The notes under the pieces were generated by a model. That model searched no databases and was not told where the DNA came from. It was given only the letters and a program-made list of their open reading frames with translations. Shown in pieces: positions 48,628 to 54,736 of a stretch of DNA of 64,000 nucleotides (positions are counted from its first letter, which is position 1; each line of letters starts with the position of its first letter). Origin of the DNA: Glandiceps talaboti (lineage: Eukaryota > Hemichordata > Enteropneusta > Spengelidae); assembly GCF_964340395.1 (NCBI RefSeq), contig NC_135552.1, forward strand, positions 23,157,181 through 23,221,180. The letters are read 5' to 3'. Position numbers and translations under genes: made by a program.

Positions 48628-50979
48628 GAACACATTTCAACACTGTCAAAGATGTAGTATGAGGCCAATAGAATGAATTTAACTTTTGTTCCAAACACAA
48701 CTTTCAAAATTTTACACAGTGAAATTCCATTTGAAGAATTGTTGGTTGTTACATCCTCTATTGTGGACTTGTATTTAATTGAAGAAATTGTGATTTTTTT
48801 TGATGATGTGAAATCTGACAAATTGAGTTTGAACCTAATTGTAAGTGAATGACATTACATAATGATAAAGTTTAACTGTATTCAAATTTTAAACTGAACA
48901 GGGAAATTTCCTAAGCATCCCAATGTGTCCTATGAAAGGCTGATAAGAAATAAGCCAAGAATCTAAACTTTGTTTTTATTTAAATGTCGCTCATTCCTTT
49001 CATTAAGACTGGTAGTGTTCCCCATCTTCTCTTTGTGAGTGTATGCTGATAAAGTGGCTAGACACACCATATCTTACAAGTTACAGACTAATCAATCCTA
49101 TGACTGAGATTGTACAGTAAATTTTCCAAAAACTTGATGACTAGCATTTTGGGTTTTTGAACAATTTCTTGGTAATTAATGGATAAATCTGTCTACCTGC
49201 TCTCTAAAGTACACTTAATTTTCTGAATGAGAAAACAATTTGCATCTCAATAATGCCAACACATCTGTAGGGATTACTAACAGCTGACCTACAATGACCC
49301 CCAAGTTGACCTTAGTTGACCTCAATATTGAAGTCTGTTCTGATGTCATACCATTGGTGACATCCCTGATCCCATTTGCCTGATCCAAGCATGGCTCGTT
49401 TTTTCTATCAATCAAGCTTGAACAAACCGATTGTTATCTAAATGCAAGATGATGGCAGATTGGAATAATAAGTTATAAAGAAATCAGTCAGGTGATCAAG
49501 TTCACAGGTGTGGACGAAAGCTTCAGTTTTTGCTTTCACTATCTATATGTGTGTAGTGCCTCAAAATATCTATGTTGATAAAGTAACTGACACAGATGAG
49601 CATGCATCAGTAAAAAGAATCCACACCAAAATATCCATTATTAATATGATATCATGTGGTACAGTACTGTAGTTACAACTCAAAGCGTAAATTATTTACC
49701 CACTATAGTTTGCCAAACTTTGGTTTAAGTACGGGTGATTGAGCCATGTAATAACAGCCAAAGAAGTCTTAGTGATTTTAATAGCTGAAATACAGACTCC
49801 AGAGCAAGGAACCATGTTTTTGGTTACTGTAATCTAAAAAGCATGTGAGACTTATCAATGTTCAGGAGAGATCACGATAGCCCATGAAGTATAATCTGTG
49901 TTGTCAGTAAAAGTCTTCACGAATTCAAAGGAAACAAGATGACACTGCAATACTGTATAATCTGATAAAGGAAAGAATTCACTTGCTCTTGAGTCACATT
50001 TCATATCATGCTCTTTCTGTTTGCCCTTTTATGTGCACACAATTTCTAGTCACACACCAAAATTTAGTGTTCCCCTACATTTGTATCTCTTACTACATGT
50101 ATGTGGTGACTCACAAGAAATCCCAGCTTTTCTCATCTTGACTCACGACAACACACTTTGGTTATCATTGGCGGGCACAACAGTGGGCACCCGCATTGTA
50201 TACAAATGTATAGGGGCTGGCTGCCTAGACAGATGTATCTAACAGTCAGTGTCTAATTGTGCATGTTGAATAATTACATCCTTTCTTAATATGAAACGTG
50301 AAGGTACGAAAAGATCAAATAATCCAACATACACAATGAAAGATACACATGGCAAAACCAGCAGATAAGTATTTAGCAAATGAAGTCCTTTCTCTTCACC
50401 CAATTTTAATCAGCCAGCATTTCATACACAAGGCAATTTCTTTTGAAATCTACATACATGTAAATGTTGTGGGCCATAAACACAAACAGCAAAGAACTCA
50501 AAGCAATATACAAAATGCAAATTATTTACCCAGTGTATTTCAGTGAAGTGTGAGTGACTTGAGCCAAGTACTATACATGTAGATAACTGTCAAAGAGAGC
50601 TACATGTAAGTGATTTAGCTGAATGTACAGGCTCCAGGGCAATATACATACATGTATCTATACTGCTTACAGCTACATTGCCTTAAACAAGTCGTGTCTC
50701 ATACGAGACTCCTAAAGTTTAGTTCACATTTTCCCTTCTACACATGTGCATGTACTAGGATTTTTATCAGATATTAACACTAACATTTGTTTCAACATCA
50801 TTTACTTAATCACAATGACTTACTGGTATATCATACGGAAGAGTAAATTTCTTTGGAGAGGTAGGGTTATTAGACTGCCTTTGGGCTGAACCCTGATTCT
50901 GGTTGCCATAGTTACCAGCTGCCATCTTTACATCTTGTCCCTCATTATCAAGGAGTGGCATAGCAAAGGAGCTCAAGTC
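8491..50979 (-). CDS. PRKAG2: AMP-activated protein kinase gamma subunit, PRKAG2-like, 14 supported exons, 5' end missing
   Basis: This is the regulatory, nucleotide-sensing subunit of the AMPK heterotrimer in cytosol and nucleus. It binds AMP, ADP and ATP and thereby controls the alpha catalytic subunit. Fourteen minus-strand exons with GT/AG borders and compatible phases give at least 481 residues. Order: a conserved [10 protein letters not shown] motif of PRKAG2 N-termini, a Ser-Pro-rich linker, a pre-CBS segment, then four CBS repeats. Nucleotide-contacting positions known from mammalian gamma are kept: Arg224 in GVRAAPLW, Asp244 in TITDFI, His305-Arg306 in KIHRLPVID, Arg325 in THKRIL (the usual Arg in place of Asp in CBS2), Arg378 in [10 protein letters not shown], Asp399 in SKFDVI, His452-Arg453, and Asp471 in SLSDIL (numbering from the first visible residue, microexon omitted). 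The start codon and upstream exon(s) were not found. The C-terminus after residue 481 is unresolved. The symbol marks family similarity; invertebrates may have a single gamma gene. Confidence 0.96.
8828..8974 (-). CDS. PRKAG2: AMPK gamma exon, CBS3 end and CBS4 start
   Basis: 49 codons, phase 0 to 0, between GTTCAACAG... and GTAAGTCAT. It begins [13 protein letters not shown], nearly identical to the vertebrate sequence, and continues [12 protein letters not shown] and VERIVKAE. The Asn in TYNNLD corresponds to a position mutated in human PRKAG2 cardiomyopathy. Confidence 0.97.
8975..9847. other. intron
   Basis: An 873-bp intron of the kinase-subunit gene. No element or conserved structure seen. 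Confidence 0.85.
9848..9970 (-). CDS. PRKAG2: AMPK gamma exon, CBS3
   Basis: 41 codons, phase 0 to 0. The acceptor CGCTGCAG precedes 9970 and the donor GTAAGTTG starts at 9847. It reads [11 protein letters not shown], then [13 protein letters not shown], then [13 protein letters not shown]. Arg378 and Asp399 match the CBS3 nucleotide-binding residues of mammalian gamma. Confidence 0.97.
10055..10395. repeat. tandem repeat, ~75-80-bp unit, about 4 copies
   Basis: Units contain TAAGTAGGTAAAATCTAC, GAGTTCCCCAGTCATTTTACC and AGGGTTCCCTACC. The same unit occurs singly at about 18182-18245, in another intron, and a diverged relative spreads over 13440-13760. It fills most of the intron between two CBS exons. 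Confidence 0.85.
10465..10545 (-). CDS. PRKAG2: AMPK gamma exon, linker between CBS2 and CBS3
   Basis: 27 codons, phase 0 to 0, acceptor CATTTTAG, donor GTAAGTTG. It contains [20 protein letters not shown], matching the vertebrate segment FM(S/K)..L(E/D)EL.IGTY.NIA that starts CBS3. Confidence 0.97.
10546..11554. other. intron with a 32-bp hairpin insertion
   Basis: A 1,009-bp intron. The only structure seen is the hairpin element at 11338-11369 described separately; the rest is plain AT-rich sequence. Confidence 0.8.
11331..11376. mobile_element. mini hairpin element with 7-bp direct repeats (copy 1)
   Basis: ATTAGCC (11331-11337) and ATTAGCC (11370-11376) flank a 32-bp insert that begins CAT and ends ATG. 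The insert holds a perfect 10-bp stem, ATAGACCCTA (11345-11354) and TAGGGTCTAT (11359-11368), with loop TGTG. A second copy with the same stem and its own 7-bp repeats is at 39936-39977. The repeats look like a target-site duplication; no known family comes to mind. Confidence 0.65.
11555..11681 (-). CDS. PRKAG2: AMPK gamma exon, CBS2
   Basis: One base plus 42 codons (enters in phase 2, leaves in phase 0). The acceptor is CATTTCAG and the donor GTAAGTACT. It contains [12 protein letters not shown] and [12 protein letters not shown]. His305 and Arg306 align with the pair mutated in human PRKAG2 disease; Arg325 replaces the Asp of the other CBS repeats, as in all AMPK gammas. Confidence 0.97.
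11928..11982 (-). CDS. PRKAG2: AMPK gamma exon, start of CBS2
   Basis: A 55-nt exon, phase 1 in and phase 2 out, acceptor TTCAACAG, donor GTAAGCAGC. It reads [17 protein letters not shown], like the family's PLV.I.P.ASLFDA segment once joined to the next exon. Confidence 0.95.
12735..13090. repeat. tandem repeat, ~63-bp unit, about 5 copies
   Basis: Units carry GTAAGCCGTGAACAGTAAA, ATCGACTGGTCTACAAGC and GGGGCCATTGTCATGTTC. Three central copies are close to identical and outer ones decay. Confidence 0.85.
13440..13760. repeat. diverged tandem repeat related to the 10055-10395 family
   Basis: Three or four blocks repeat a GGTACA..GGAAATCTAT..CA pattern followed by TTTTA.CAGATTTCCCTACTCTGTTCAGG-like sequence. 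The layout (GTA...AAATCTA...TTTTACC...GGTTCCC) resembles the arrays at 10055-10395 and 18182-18245. Confidence 0.5.
15845..15995. repeat. tandem repeat, ~56-bp unit, 3 copies
   Basis: Units share GGCTGCCTAATTGAAACTC and CACTCTGGTTTGGTAGTAAA, with AACATCA between them. Confidence 0.88.
16420..16700. repeat. (GAAT)n / (GGAT)n microsatellite
   Basis: Imperfect GAAT units drift into GGAT and ATAAAT units. Confidence 0.92.
17925..18065. repeat. tandem repeat, ~37-bp unit, 4 copies
   Basis: TGTTATGTAGCCATCGCTAT then GACTCTACATTGTATAC repeats almost unchanged. Confidence 0.9.
18511..18720 (+). mobile_element. tRNA-derived SINE (degenerate)
   Basis: The head GTTGATGGTGGCTGAGCAGT contains an A-box-like TGGCTGAGCAG (18519-18529) and is followed by AAGCTTGTATGCCTCTTAC as in tRNA-type SINEs. 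The B box is eroded to GGTTCTGTACAGG (18563-18575). Further on, GGTTACCCCGGGCACTCTGA then TTTCTGCTAC resembles the conserved GGTTT.CCCGGG.ACTC.GGTTTCC central block shared by several metazoan SINE families. The tail is an AT-rich stretch without a clear target duplication. Confidence 0.55.
18819..18864 (-). CDS. PRKAG2: AMPK gamma exon, CBS1 to CBS2 linker
   Basis: A 46-nt exon, phase 0 in and phase 1 out, acceptor CTATTTAG, donor GTAGGTTG. It reads [15 protein letters not shown], matching the invariant ELEEHKI.TWR of the family. Confidence 0.97.
19560..19705. repeat. tandem repeat, ~32-bp unit, about 5 copies
   Basis: Units read TTTACTGTTTACACATGGAC then ATCAAGCCAG with minor changes. Confidence 0.88.
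20434..20560 (+). mobile_element. possible degenerate tRNA-SINE head
   Basis: GGTAGCATGGTGAGTAGACA then AGTGGTTAAAATGC resembles an A-box region of a tRNA-type SINE. No clear B box is left, so the assignment is weak. Confidence 0.22.
20828..21050. repeat. tandem repeat, ~30-bp unit, about 7 copies
   Basis: Each unit contains GAGATAAGTTCTGCA followed by a variable AGGTTGTATGT-like part. Confidence 0.88.
21640..22190. repeat. tandem repeat, ~65-75-bp unit, about 8 copies, next to an exon
   Basis: Units share AAGAGTGTTCAAGGGAATAA then GCAATTCAAAATCAAAGA and TATTAATACAAATATA. The array stops about 15 bases from the donor site of the exon at 22206-22264. Confidence 0.9.
22206..22264 (-). CDS. 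PRKAG2: AMPK gamma exon, CBS1 nucleotide-binding core
   Basis: A 59-nt exon, phase 1 in and phase 0 out, acceptor TTCTGTAG, donor GTAAGTATA. It reads [19 protein letters not shown], nearly identical to the family's [15 protein letters not shown]. Asp244 is the CBS1 ribose-binding aspartate. No ORF caller of ordinary threshold would see it. Confidence 0.97.
22265..23817. other. 1.55-kb intron
   Basis: AT-rich with a loose ACAGACAGA-rich patch at about 23590-23755. Nothing else seen. Confidence 0.8.
23818..23899 (-). CDS. PRKAG2: AMPK gamma exon, CBS1 start
   Basis: An 82-nt exon, phase 0 in and phase 1 out, acceptor TTTCTTAG, donor GTAAGTACA. It begins [20 protein letters not shown]. Arg224 in GVRAAPLW is the position equivalent to the human R302 disease site. 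Confidence 0.97.
24590..24835. repeat. TTTAAATATTCATAATTTTC repeats, about 8 copies
   Basis: The core AATATTCATAAT recurs every 25-60 bases, mixed with ATTACA..ATAGTTTT pieces. Confidence 0.85.
26395..26570. repeat. tandem repeat, ~42-bp unit, about 4 copies
   Basis: Units contain TGCATGACACATCTAAGTGA then ACAATCACTGTGGTGATTT. Confidence 0.9.
26690..27020. repeat. tandem repeat, ~115-125-bp unit, about 3 copies
   Basis: Each unit repeats AAATTGATT.AAAATGCAAT, TTCCA.TT..TAATAAAAA, GGTCCC..TCCCTTGTT and ACATTACAGT, with moderate divergence. Confidence 0.8.
27484..27581 (-). CDS. PRKAG2: AMPK gamma exon, pre-CBS segment
   Basis: A 98-nt exon, phase 1 in and phase 0 out, acceptor TCTTACAG, donor GTAAGTTGT. 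It contains [20 protein letters not shown] and VVFDT, the conserved segment that leads into CBS1 in all metazoan gammas. Confidence 0.97.
27923..28100. mobile_element. MITE-like element with 43-bp terminal inverted repeats
   Basis: Positions 27923-27965 (starting ATTCATACACAAGC) are inverted at 28058-28100 (ending GCTTGTGTATGAAT-like) with three mismatches in 43. The 92 bp between them have no open frame. This is the shape of a non-autonomous DNA transposon or a foldback hairpin. No clear target duplication was found. Confidence 0.7.
28527..28852. repeat. (GT)n / (GTAT)n compound microsatellite
   Basis: About 50 bases of pure GT pass into mixed GTAT and GTGC units and back to GT. Open frames across it are artefacts. 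Confidence 0.97.
29149..29197 (-). CDS. PRKAG2: AMPK gamma exon, acidic linker
   Basis: A 49-nt exon, phase 0 in and phase 1 out, acceptor TTATTTCAG, donor GTATGTAGT. It reads [16 protein letters not shown]. Its acidic character parallels the LEFEDEAVED-like acidic stretch before the CBS part in vertebrate PRKAG2. Confidence 0.9.
29198..30692. other. 1.5-kb intron
   Basis: It contains diverged tandem copies at 29270-29790 and a short (AT)n near 30262. The open frame 29622-29948 lies in the repeat and shows no protein family features. Confidence 0.75.
29270..29790. repeat. diverged tandem repeat, ~130-190-bp unit, about 3-4 copies
   Basis: Shared blocks are TCTGATGGCC..C, TTTAGG..AAAG..AATTTCATTTC, GTAGCTAGATA and GACAGTC.GGAATCCA.A.TGTC. 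It starts ~70 bp from an exon. Confidence 0.65.
30693..30832 (-). CDS. PRKAG2: AMPK gamma exon, variable N-terminal region
   Basis: A 140-nt exon, phase 1 in and phase 0 out, acceptor TTATTACAG, donor GTGAGTGAC. It reads [20 protein letters not shown] and then a Ser/Thr/Gln-rich stretch ending SKDAV. This part is not conserved with vertebrates, but the frame, both splice sites and both phases fit. Confidence 0.87.
33095..33602. repeat. (ACATT)n / (ACATC)n low-complexity tract
   Basis: Pentanucleotide ACATT units with ACATG and ACATC variants, ending in (ATCAC)n. Confidence 0.95.
33790..34185. repeat. 33-bp satellite, exactly 12 copies
   Basis: The unit begins CTATCCCTGGGGAAAGCCTG and ends TGTGCATATTCAG. 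Twelve head-to-tail copies span 396 bp; only the first differs noticeably (GGA for GGG). The unit length is a multiple of three and lacks stops in all three plus frames and one minus frame, so long open frames are an automatic by-product. There are no spacers, so this is no CRISPR. Confidence 0.98.
34388..34660. repeat. tandem repeat, ~100-bp unit, about 3 copies
   Basis: Units share GAAAGTGTGTATGCAAATAC, CTCTTAGTGTTTACAT and AATTCTAAGAAATCTA. The last copy is truncated. Confidence 0.9.
34981..35187. repeat. (ATCC)n / (ACAG)n / (GACAGA)n microsatellite
   Basis: ATCC units at about 34983-35012 are followed by ACAG units and hexamer CAGAGA units. Confidence 0.95.
35790..36200. repeat. dispersed repeat family, two adjacent copies
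   Basis: A block with TTCAAAATTGGCTA, ACCCTCTCTTAGAACAATTA, TGGAATGCAC, ACACATCCACTAATATTACT and AAATGGTGTTTACT at 35975-36200 is repeated at 40855-41060. A partial relative precedes it (GATGAGATTGTGAATTAAAT then GGTGTTTATTTTATA near 35857). Confidence 0.75.
36213..36260. repeat. poly-C/poly-A simple repeat
   Basis: A run of C followed by A-rich AAAAAAT units. Confidence 0.85.
37385..37545. repeat. tandem repeat, ~40-50-bp unit, 4 copies
   Basis: CACTATCCAGCAGCAAATGC then ACCAATCATA and GAGTTCGTTT recurs four times. Confidence 0.93.
37763..37782. repeat. poly-C run
   Basis: About 18 consecutive C in an otherwise plain stretch; likely length-unstable. Confidence 0.9.
37880..38145. repeat. 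(AG)n microsatellite with GGGA interruptions
   Basis: Interrupted GA tract, pure from about 38046 to 38120. It gives Arg-Glu/Ser-Leu open frames that are not genes. Confidence 0.97.
39085..39105 (-). CDS. PRKAG2: candidate 21-nt microexon of the AMPK gamma gene
   Basis: TTTATTTCACAG precedes 39105 and GTAAGTGACC starts at 39084, both strong splice sites. The 21 bases lie in the intron between exons that end and begin in phase 1. Inserted, they keep the frame and change the junction from PT-A-EKLAQ to [15 protein letters not shown], with no stop. Exon length divisible by three fits a cassette. No homologous peptide comes to mind, so only splice-site quality and phase support it. Confidence 0.5.
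39593..39780. mobile_element. hAT-like MITE, copy 1 (element 39601-39772)
   Basis: The element begins CAGTGTGCCCTCTAA and ends TTAGAGGGCACACTG, perfect 15-bp terminal inverted repeats, 172 bp in all. The interior contains CACACAATTTCTAGTGACG, CCAAAATTTGGTGTTCC and CTATGTGGTGACT, shared with copies at 50020, 53617 and 54745. Flanks TATAGCAA and TATAGTGC match at 5 of 8 positions, as expected for an aged 8-bp duplication. It has no coding capacity, so its transposase must come from elsewhere. Confidence 0.85.
39936..39977. mobile_element. mini hairpin element with 7-bp direct repeats (copy 2)
   Basis: GCCAGAT (39936-39942) and GCCAGAT (39971-39977) flank a 28-bp insert made of CATAGACCCT, an 8-base loop CCACCCAC, and AGGGTCTATG. 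The stem matches that of the element at 11338-11369, while the flanking sequence is unrelated. Confidence 0.68.
40700..41180. repeat. dispersed/tandem repeat block
   Basis: 40855-41060 repeats the family at 35975-36200. It is bracketed by two copies of a second block: TATCTCAGGTA..AGAATTG...ATTTCAATGTTCAACTG then TAAATTTGTGTGTGAATCA at about 40705-40795 and 41088-41173. Confidence 0.75.
42945..43110. repeat. two-copy tandem duplication, ~75-bp unit
   Basis: ATCA.GACCCTTTTCA.ACAGACCCTCCCTGA then TTGAC and TA..AAACAACATA.GGGTGAATCA occur twice. Confidence 0.85.
43604..43752. mobile_element. MITE-like element with perfect 18-bp inverted repeats
   Basis: GTAGACTTGAAGGACTAA (43604-43621) and TTAGTCCTTCAAGTCTAC (43735-43752) are exact inverses, 113 bp apart. 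Similarity extends outward weakly (CTACT on both sides). No open frame lies inside; no second copy was found in the window. Confidence 0.6.
44250..44506. mobile_element. two tandem foldback units, ~145 and ~101 bp
   Basis: Unit 1 runs from GTGAAGCCTTTGAAAGG to TTTTAAAAGGCTTCA (44250-44394). Unit 2 runs from GTGAAGCCCTTGG to CAAAAGGCTTCAC (44406-44506). Each unit also has inner inverse boxes TGATTGG near its left end and CCAATCA near its right end. The layout suggests two related short inverted-repeat elements, or one that duplicated. Confidence 0.6.
44928..45114 (-). CDS. PRKAG2: AMPK gamma exon, Ser-Pro-rich N-terminal linker
   Basis: A 187-nt exon, phase 0 in and phase 1 out, acceptor CTATTGTAG, donor GTCAGTTGA. 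It starts [20 protein letters not shown] and contains eight Ser-Pro dipeptides in 62 residues. Vertebrate PRKAG2 has a similar SP-rich basic linker before its CBS part, which points to proline-directed phosphorylation as a likely control. Confidence 0.93.
47440..48265. repeat. degenerate tandem repeats, ~60-bp and ~190-bp units
   Basis: 47440-47850 repeats GAGTTAAGACTTT.AT.ATGAA then AAGTATTTTGAGCAGATTTC with much decay. 47890-48265 holds two copies of a longer unit with ATGCATTTAGCTT...TTGAAACTTGAGT...ACAGGATGTT...TTTTTGACT.TCAC and GGAAGAGCTTT. Confidence 0.6.
48343..48627. repeat. (ATTG)n microsatellite
   Basis: ATTG units with GACT and GGCAT interruptions. The Ile-Asn-Gln-Ser open frames are artefacts. 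Confidence 0.97.
50020..50185. mobile_element. hAT-like MITE, copy 2 (degraded)
   Basis: The interior matches the family (GCACACAATTTCTAGT, CCAAAATTTAGTGTTCCCCT, TATGTGGTGACTCACAAGAA, TTTTGACTCA-like), but both terminal repeats are eroded; the right end reads TTGGCGGGCACAACAGTG. Confidence 0.75.
50824..50979 (-). CDS. PRKAG2: AMPK gamma, most upstream exon found
   Basis: 52 codons, phase 0 to 0, acceptor TTTTTTTGTTCAG, donor GTAAGTCAT. It opens [16 protein letters not shown], essentially the motif near residue 40 of vertebrate PRKAG2, and goes on into an Asn/Gln-rich stretch and [12 protein letters not shown]. The exon does not contain the natural start; at least one upstream coding exon is expected. 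Confidence 0.95.
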
Positions 50980-51254
50980 CTGAACAAAAAAATAAAGAGA
51001 CAAAAAAAAAGAGAGAAAAGAAACACAGTAAGAGCAGTGAACACTTGGTGCATAAAGTTTAGCATACAGAATAGAAATATTGTGACTCTGACAAGTAATA
51101 GTGTTGATCATGATGATATAATATTATATAAAATAATAAAGTGATCATTTTTTTATGAACAAGTGCACTGATGTCACTGACATTCCAAATCAGGACTCAA
51201 ATTTAGCAGTAGTCCAAGCCACATAGACTACTAAACATTGTTTCTACCAAAGTT

Positions 51255-51330
51255 ATAAGGTGGTAGTCTGTTTGATCAATGGAAATCAATAGAGAAATCA
51301 GTGGCTGAAACAGTTCACTTGGCTAAATCT
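51255..51330. repeat. 75-bp dispersed repeat, copy 1
   Basis: AAGGTGGTAGTCTGTTTGAT then GGAAA.CAATAGA and GCTGAAACAGTTCACTTGGC recurs at about 54641-54712. The copies are in the same orientation. Confidence 0.8.
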
Positions 51331-53608
51331 AAAAATTTTACAGTACAATACCAAACACCAACCTCTGCAAATGTTGGTATAACTTCCATAAGATCCATTT
51401 ATATTTGCATAGGATTAGATGAAGTGGACATACAAATGTACATGTACATAACACAATGTAGACAAAACTTGCAATTTGCAAAGTCATTTGTCAAAATTTC
51501 AGTATGATTTGTAACTGAATGCATATTTCAAACTCTATAGTATGAATACTTTTTGCTGACCCAAGGTTGCACTGTGAAAATTGACAGTATTTCATACAAG
51601 CCTATAGTCGAGTTTTGTTTAGAACAATTACATGTAGATTTCACTTTTGTTTATAAGTTAATAACAATATAAGAATGGACAAAACAATGCACACGTAGAT
51701 TTCACTTTTGTTTATAAAAATGAATAAAACAATCATGATCAACACTATACTTTTCAACAAGAAACACTTGTCAAAGTCTACTGCTGAAAGAGAAACAAGC
51801 AACAAAATACATCAAAAAGTAAGTAATGTACAATACAGTACATGTAACATTAGTAGTACATGAATAAGGCGCAGTAGTAAACACATTTCAGTGACAAAGA
51901 ATAGTATGATAATAACCTGTGAAGTACAACTGAAACATCTTCTTTTTTTAAAAACATATTTATGTTGTGCTCATATCATATATAAAGATAGTGAATTATA
52001 CATTGACAAAGACTGAGTGGTCTGCATGGGTGCATATGGTTCTTATATACAAATACATGAAGGAATAATGTCAGGTGAGATAAAGCAAGAATAGAAAACA
52101 ATGTGAGTGTACACAATATTGACGTGCCTGAGCTATGAGAGGTACATTTTTTCAAGGAGTTGCCACTTACAATGTGAATAACTTGTTGTGAAAGTGTGCA
52201 AATTCTAAGCAGCTTGATTGCAAGTTAAGTTTTGTTATTTTATGACAGGCAAAAATCATTGACTTCATCATGTCAAACAGTTACAAACAGTCAAGTGAAC
52301 TACTATACATGTAGTACTAGTAACTGGAGGGAAAAAAGTTAGACAATGCATCACTACATTGTGTACATTTAAATTGAATAACAAAGTAATCTTTTAAATA
52401 CAACAGAAAACTCAAAAAAAAAAAAAATTCCAAAGGAACAGGGAAAGAAAATTATGCAATCCTATGGTCAACTGATACTTTAGACATATTGAAAGTACGT
52501 GTACTATTTCTAGAAAGAAATGGGGCAAACTGGATCAATTACAAGCTAAATAGACCAATGACAGTTCATACAAAGGTCATACTCTGTCCCTGATGATTCT
52601 GTATATCATGCATGACATCCATGTATTGTATACACAGACAGTATATAACCATATGTTAAGTACCAGTACATTCAATGCCTAAGGCACCAGAATGAGGAAT
52701 AAGTCACTGTCAGTAATGGTAAACAAGTACTAGCAAGTTTTCTTTCTATAACTTTTCAGGGAGTAAATTCTCCCAAAGAGTATCCTAAAGTTCTTCTTGT
52801 CTCTCAATTTTCTTTTCATGTCCTGGATTACTAATTTCAGGAATCTACCCCTCTCTGTAATACTGACTGGAAGGTGTTTTTTTTAGCTGTTTTCATAAAG
52901 GTTACAATGTCTAAACTAATCTTGATGTTATACATACAATGTCAATGTACATTATCATGTACATGTTGTAATGTATTAAATAACCTTAAGGTAAATCTAT
53001 GTGTGAAGCAATACAGTTCACATTACACATCTACATGTATGATATACCTGTAAACATGATGAAACAATACAATAACAACGTACAGCTACACAAGCGACTG
53101 GAATAAAAAAATGTTTACAAGTTTTGTATCAGCTTAGACAATTTCAGTAATTACAACTTCACAAAATAACAAAATTGTTATTCACTATTTACTGTATTAT
53201 TATATATATACATGTGTCATGGTAAAGATATGAGAAATAACGACAAACATATACATATATGGTACTAGCCCAGAGACTTTGCTAAGGGCTAAAAGTAAAA
53301 CTTACAACATACAAGTATTATGAAACAGAGTTGATACATGTACATTTGTATTTCTTATAAAGACAATTGTGAAGAATTACATGAAATACAATATTCATAT
53401 GAAATATTAATATGCATGGCATAAACAATACATATTTCTTCATATAGAAATATTTGAATATTTCAAACATTTGCAAGAAAGCATAACATGGCAGCTGGAC
53501 AATATGAAATTGACACTTGTGGTGTCCATGTACATTTGTATGTACGTCATGTTTCAGATATTTGCATATTAGGTATGTTTTGAATCACATCATAGATCAT
53601 GCATGATT

Positions 53609-53964
53609 CACTTCAGTAGTGTGCCTTAAATTTGACGTGCCACTGTTGCACACAATTTCTAGTGGTACACCAAAATTTGGTGTTCCTTTATCTCTTAGGA
53701 TGGGACGAAGAAGGGTCAACGGTTGAGGGTGCTCAGTAGAACTAACTCATAAATAATTAATAAGGTAGTAGTAGTAAAGGTGGTTTACAAAAATCACATT
53801 TTTGTAATTTAGAAAGAATGTAAACAATAAACAAAAAAACTATTTGTAAACATATATGGCCAATTTCAAACCCCTGTGCTAAAACTATGTGGTGACTCAC
53901 AAGAAATCCCAGTTTGATGCACAACAAAATTTGGCTATCAGTTAGAGGGCACACTGCATTTCAT
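53609..53964. mobile_element. hAT-like MITE, copy 3, interrupted by a ~187-bp insertion
   Basis: The element 53617-53956 begins TAGTGTGCCTTAAA and ends GTTAGAGGGCACACTG. Flanks CACTTCAG and CATTTCAT match at 6 of 8 positions. The family interior is split: TATCTCTTA ends at 53697 and CTATGTGGTGACTCAC resumes at 53885. The inserted ~187 bp is unlike the other copies and has no clear ends. Confidence 0.8.
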
Positions 53965-54640
53965 GATAGGATTTATGAAAAGGGACATTCTTGTATATCA
54001 AACCTTCCCTTCCTTAGTTTTAGTAGTAACTTCTACAGTTGATCTCCAGCACTACTGATGTAACTGAGTTGGATTTCGCTTTCACCTTTCAAGGATATGG
54101 AATAAATTCAATAGACTCATATCAGCCAAATTGCCTTCCTAATACAATCATGGTAGAATAGATTAGTAACAGGCATATCACCTTTCTAACACATTACTAA
54201 ATTAATGTAAGAAATGGTCTACCATCATGACAGATTCATAACTACCTCATTACCTTTATAATACATTTAATATACAACAAGATAAGATTGTCTATAATAT
54301 TTAAAAATACAAGGTATTCATACCATACAATGTTCTTCTGACACATCGCCTTCCTAATGTGACACATTCATAACATACATGTAGGAAATAATCTAGCAAT
54401 ACCATCATTATTAATATTGGAATAACTTCATAACTGTCTCATTGACTTTCATATACATTCATAATACAATAGATGATATGTACCAATGTACTGGTATAGG
54501 AGGACAGGGTTATAACTGCATTTCTCATGCATTCATAATATTCATAATATACATGTACTATGATCTACCAACGTAATCCAGGGCACATACTTTACATTAT
54601 AGACTAAAACACTGTATCTAGACTTCCAAATTTATACATT

Positions 54641-54712
54641 CTAAGGTGGTAGTCTGTTAGATCCACGGAAAGCAATAGAAAACTGTAGCTGAAACAGTTC
54701 ACTTGGCGAAAT
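54641..54712. repeat. 75-bp dispersed repeat, copy 2
   Basis: Matches 51255-51330: AAGGTGGTAGTCTGTTAGAT and GCTGAAACAGTTCACTTGGC, with a few substitutions. It lies just left of a MITE copy. Confidence 0.8.
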
Positions 54713-54736
54713 CTGACTCCCTAGCAAAGTAAAATA

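Larger units (their letters stand above)
45115..50823. other. 5.7-kb intron
   Basis: It holds a degenerate repeat at 47440-47850, a two-copy duplication at 47890-48265, the (ATTG)n tract at 48343-48627, a diverged duplication at 49680-49812 / 50505-50645 and a hAT-type MITE copy near 50020. No extra exon was recognised. Confidence 0.75.

Noticed and set aside
48311-48821. Ile-Asn-Gln-Ser-rich open frames
   Set aside because: Translation of an (ATTG)n tract.
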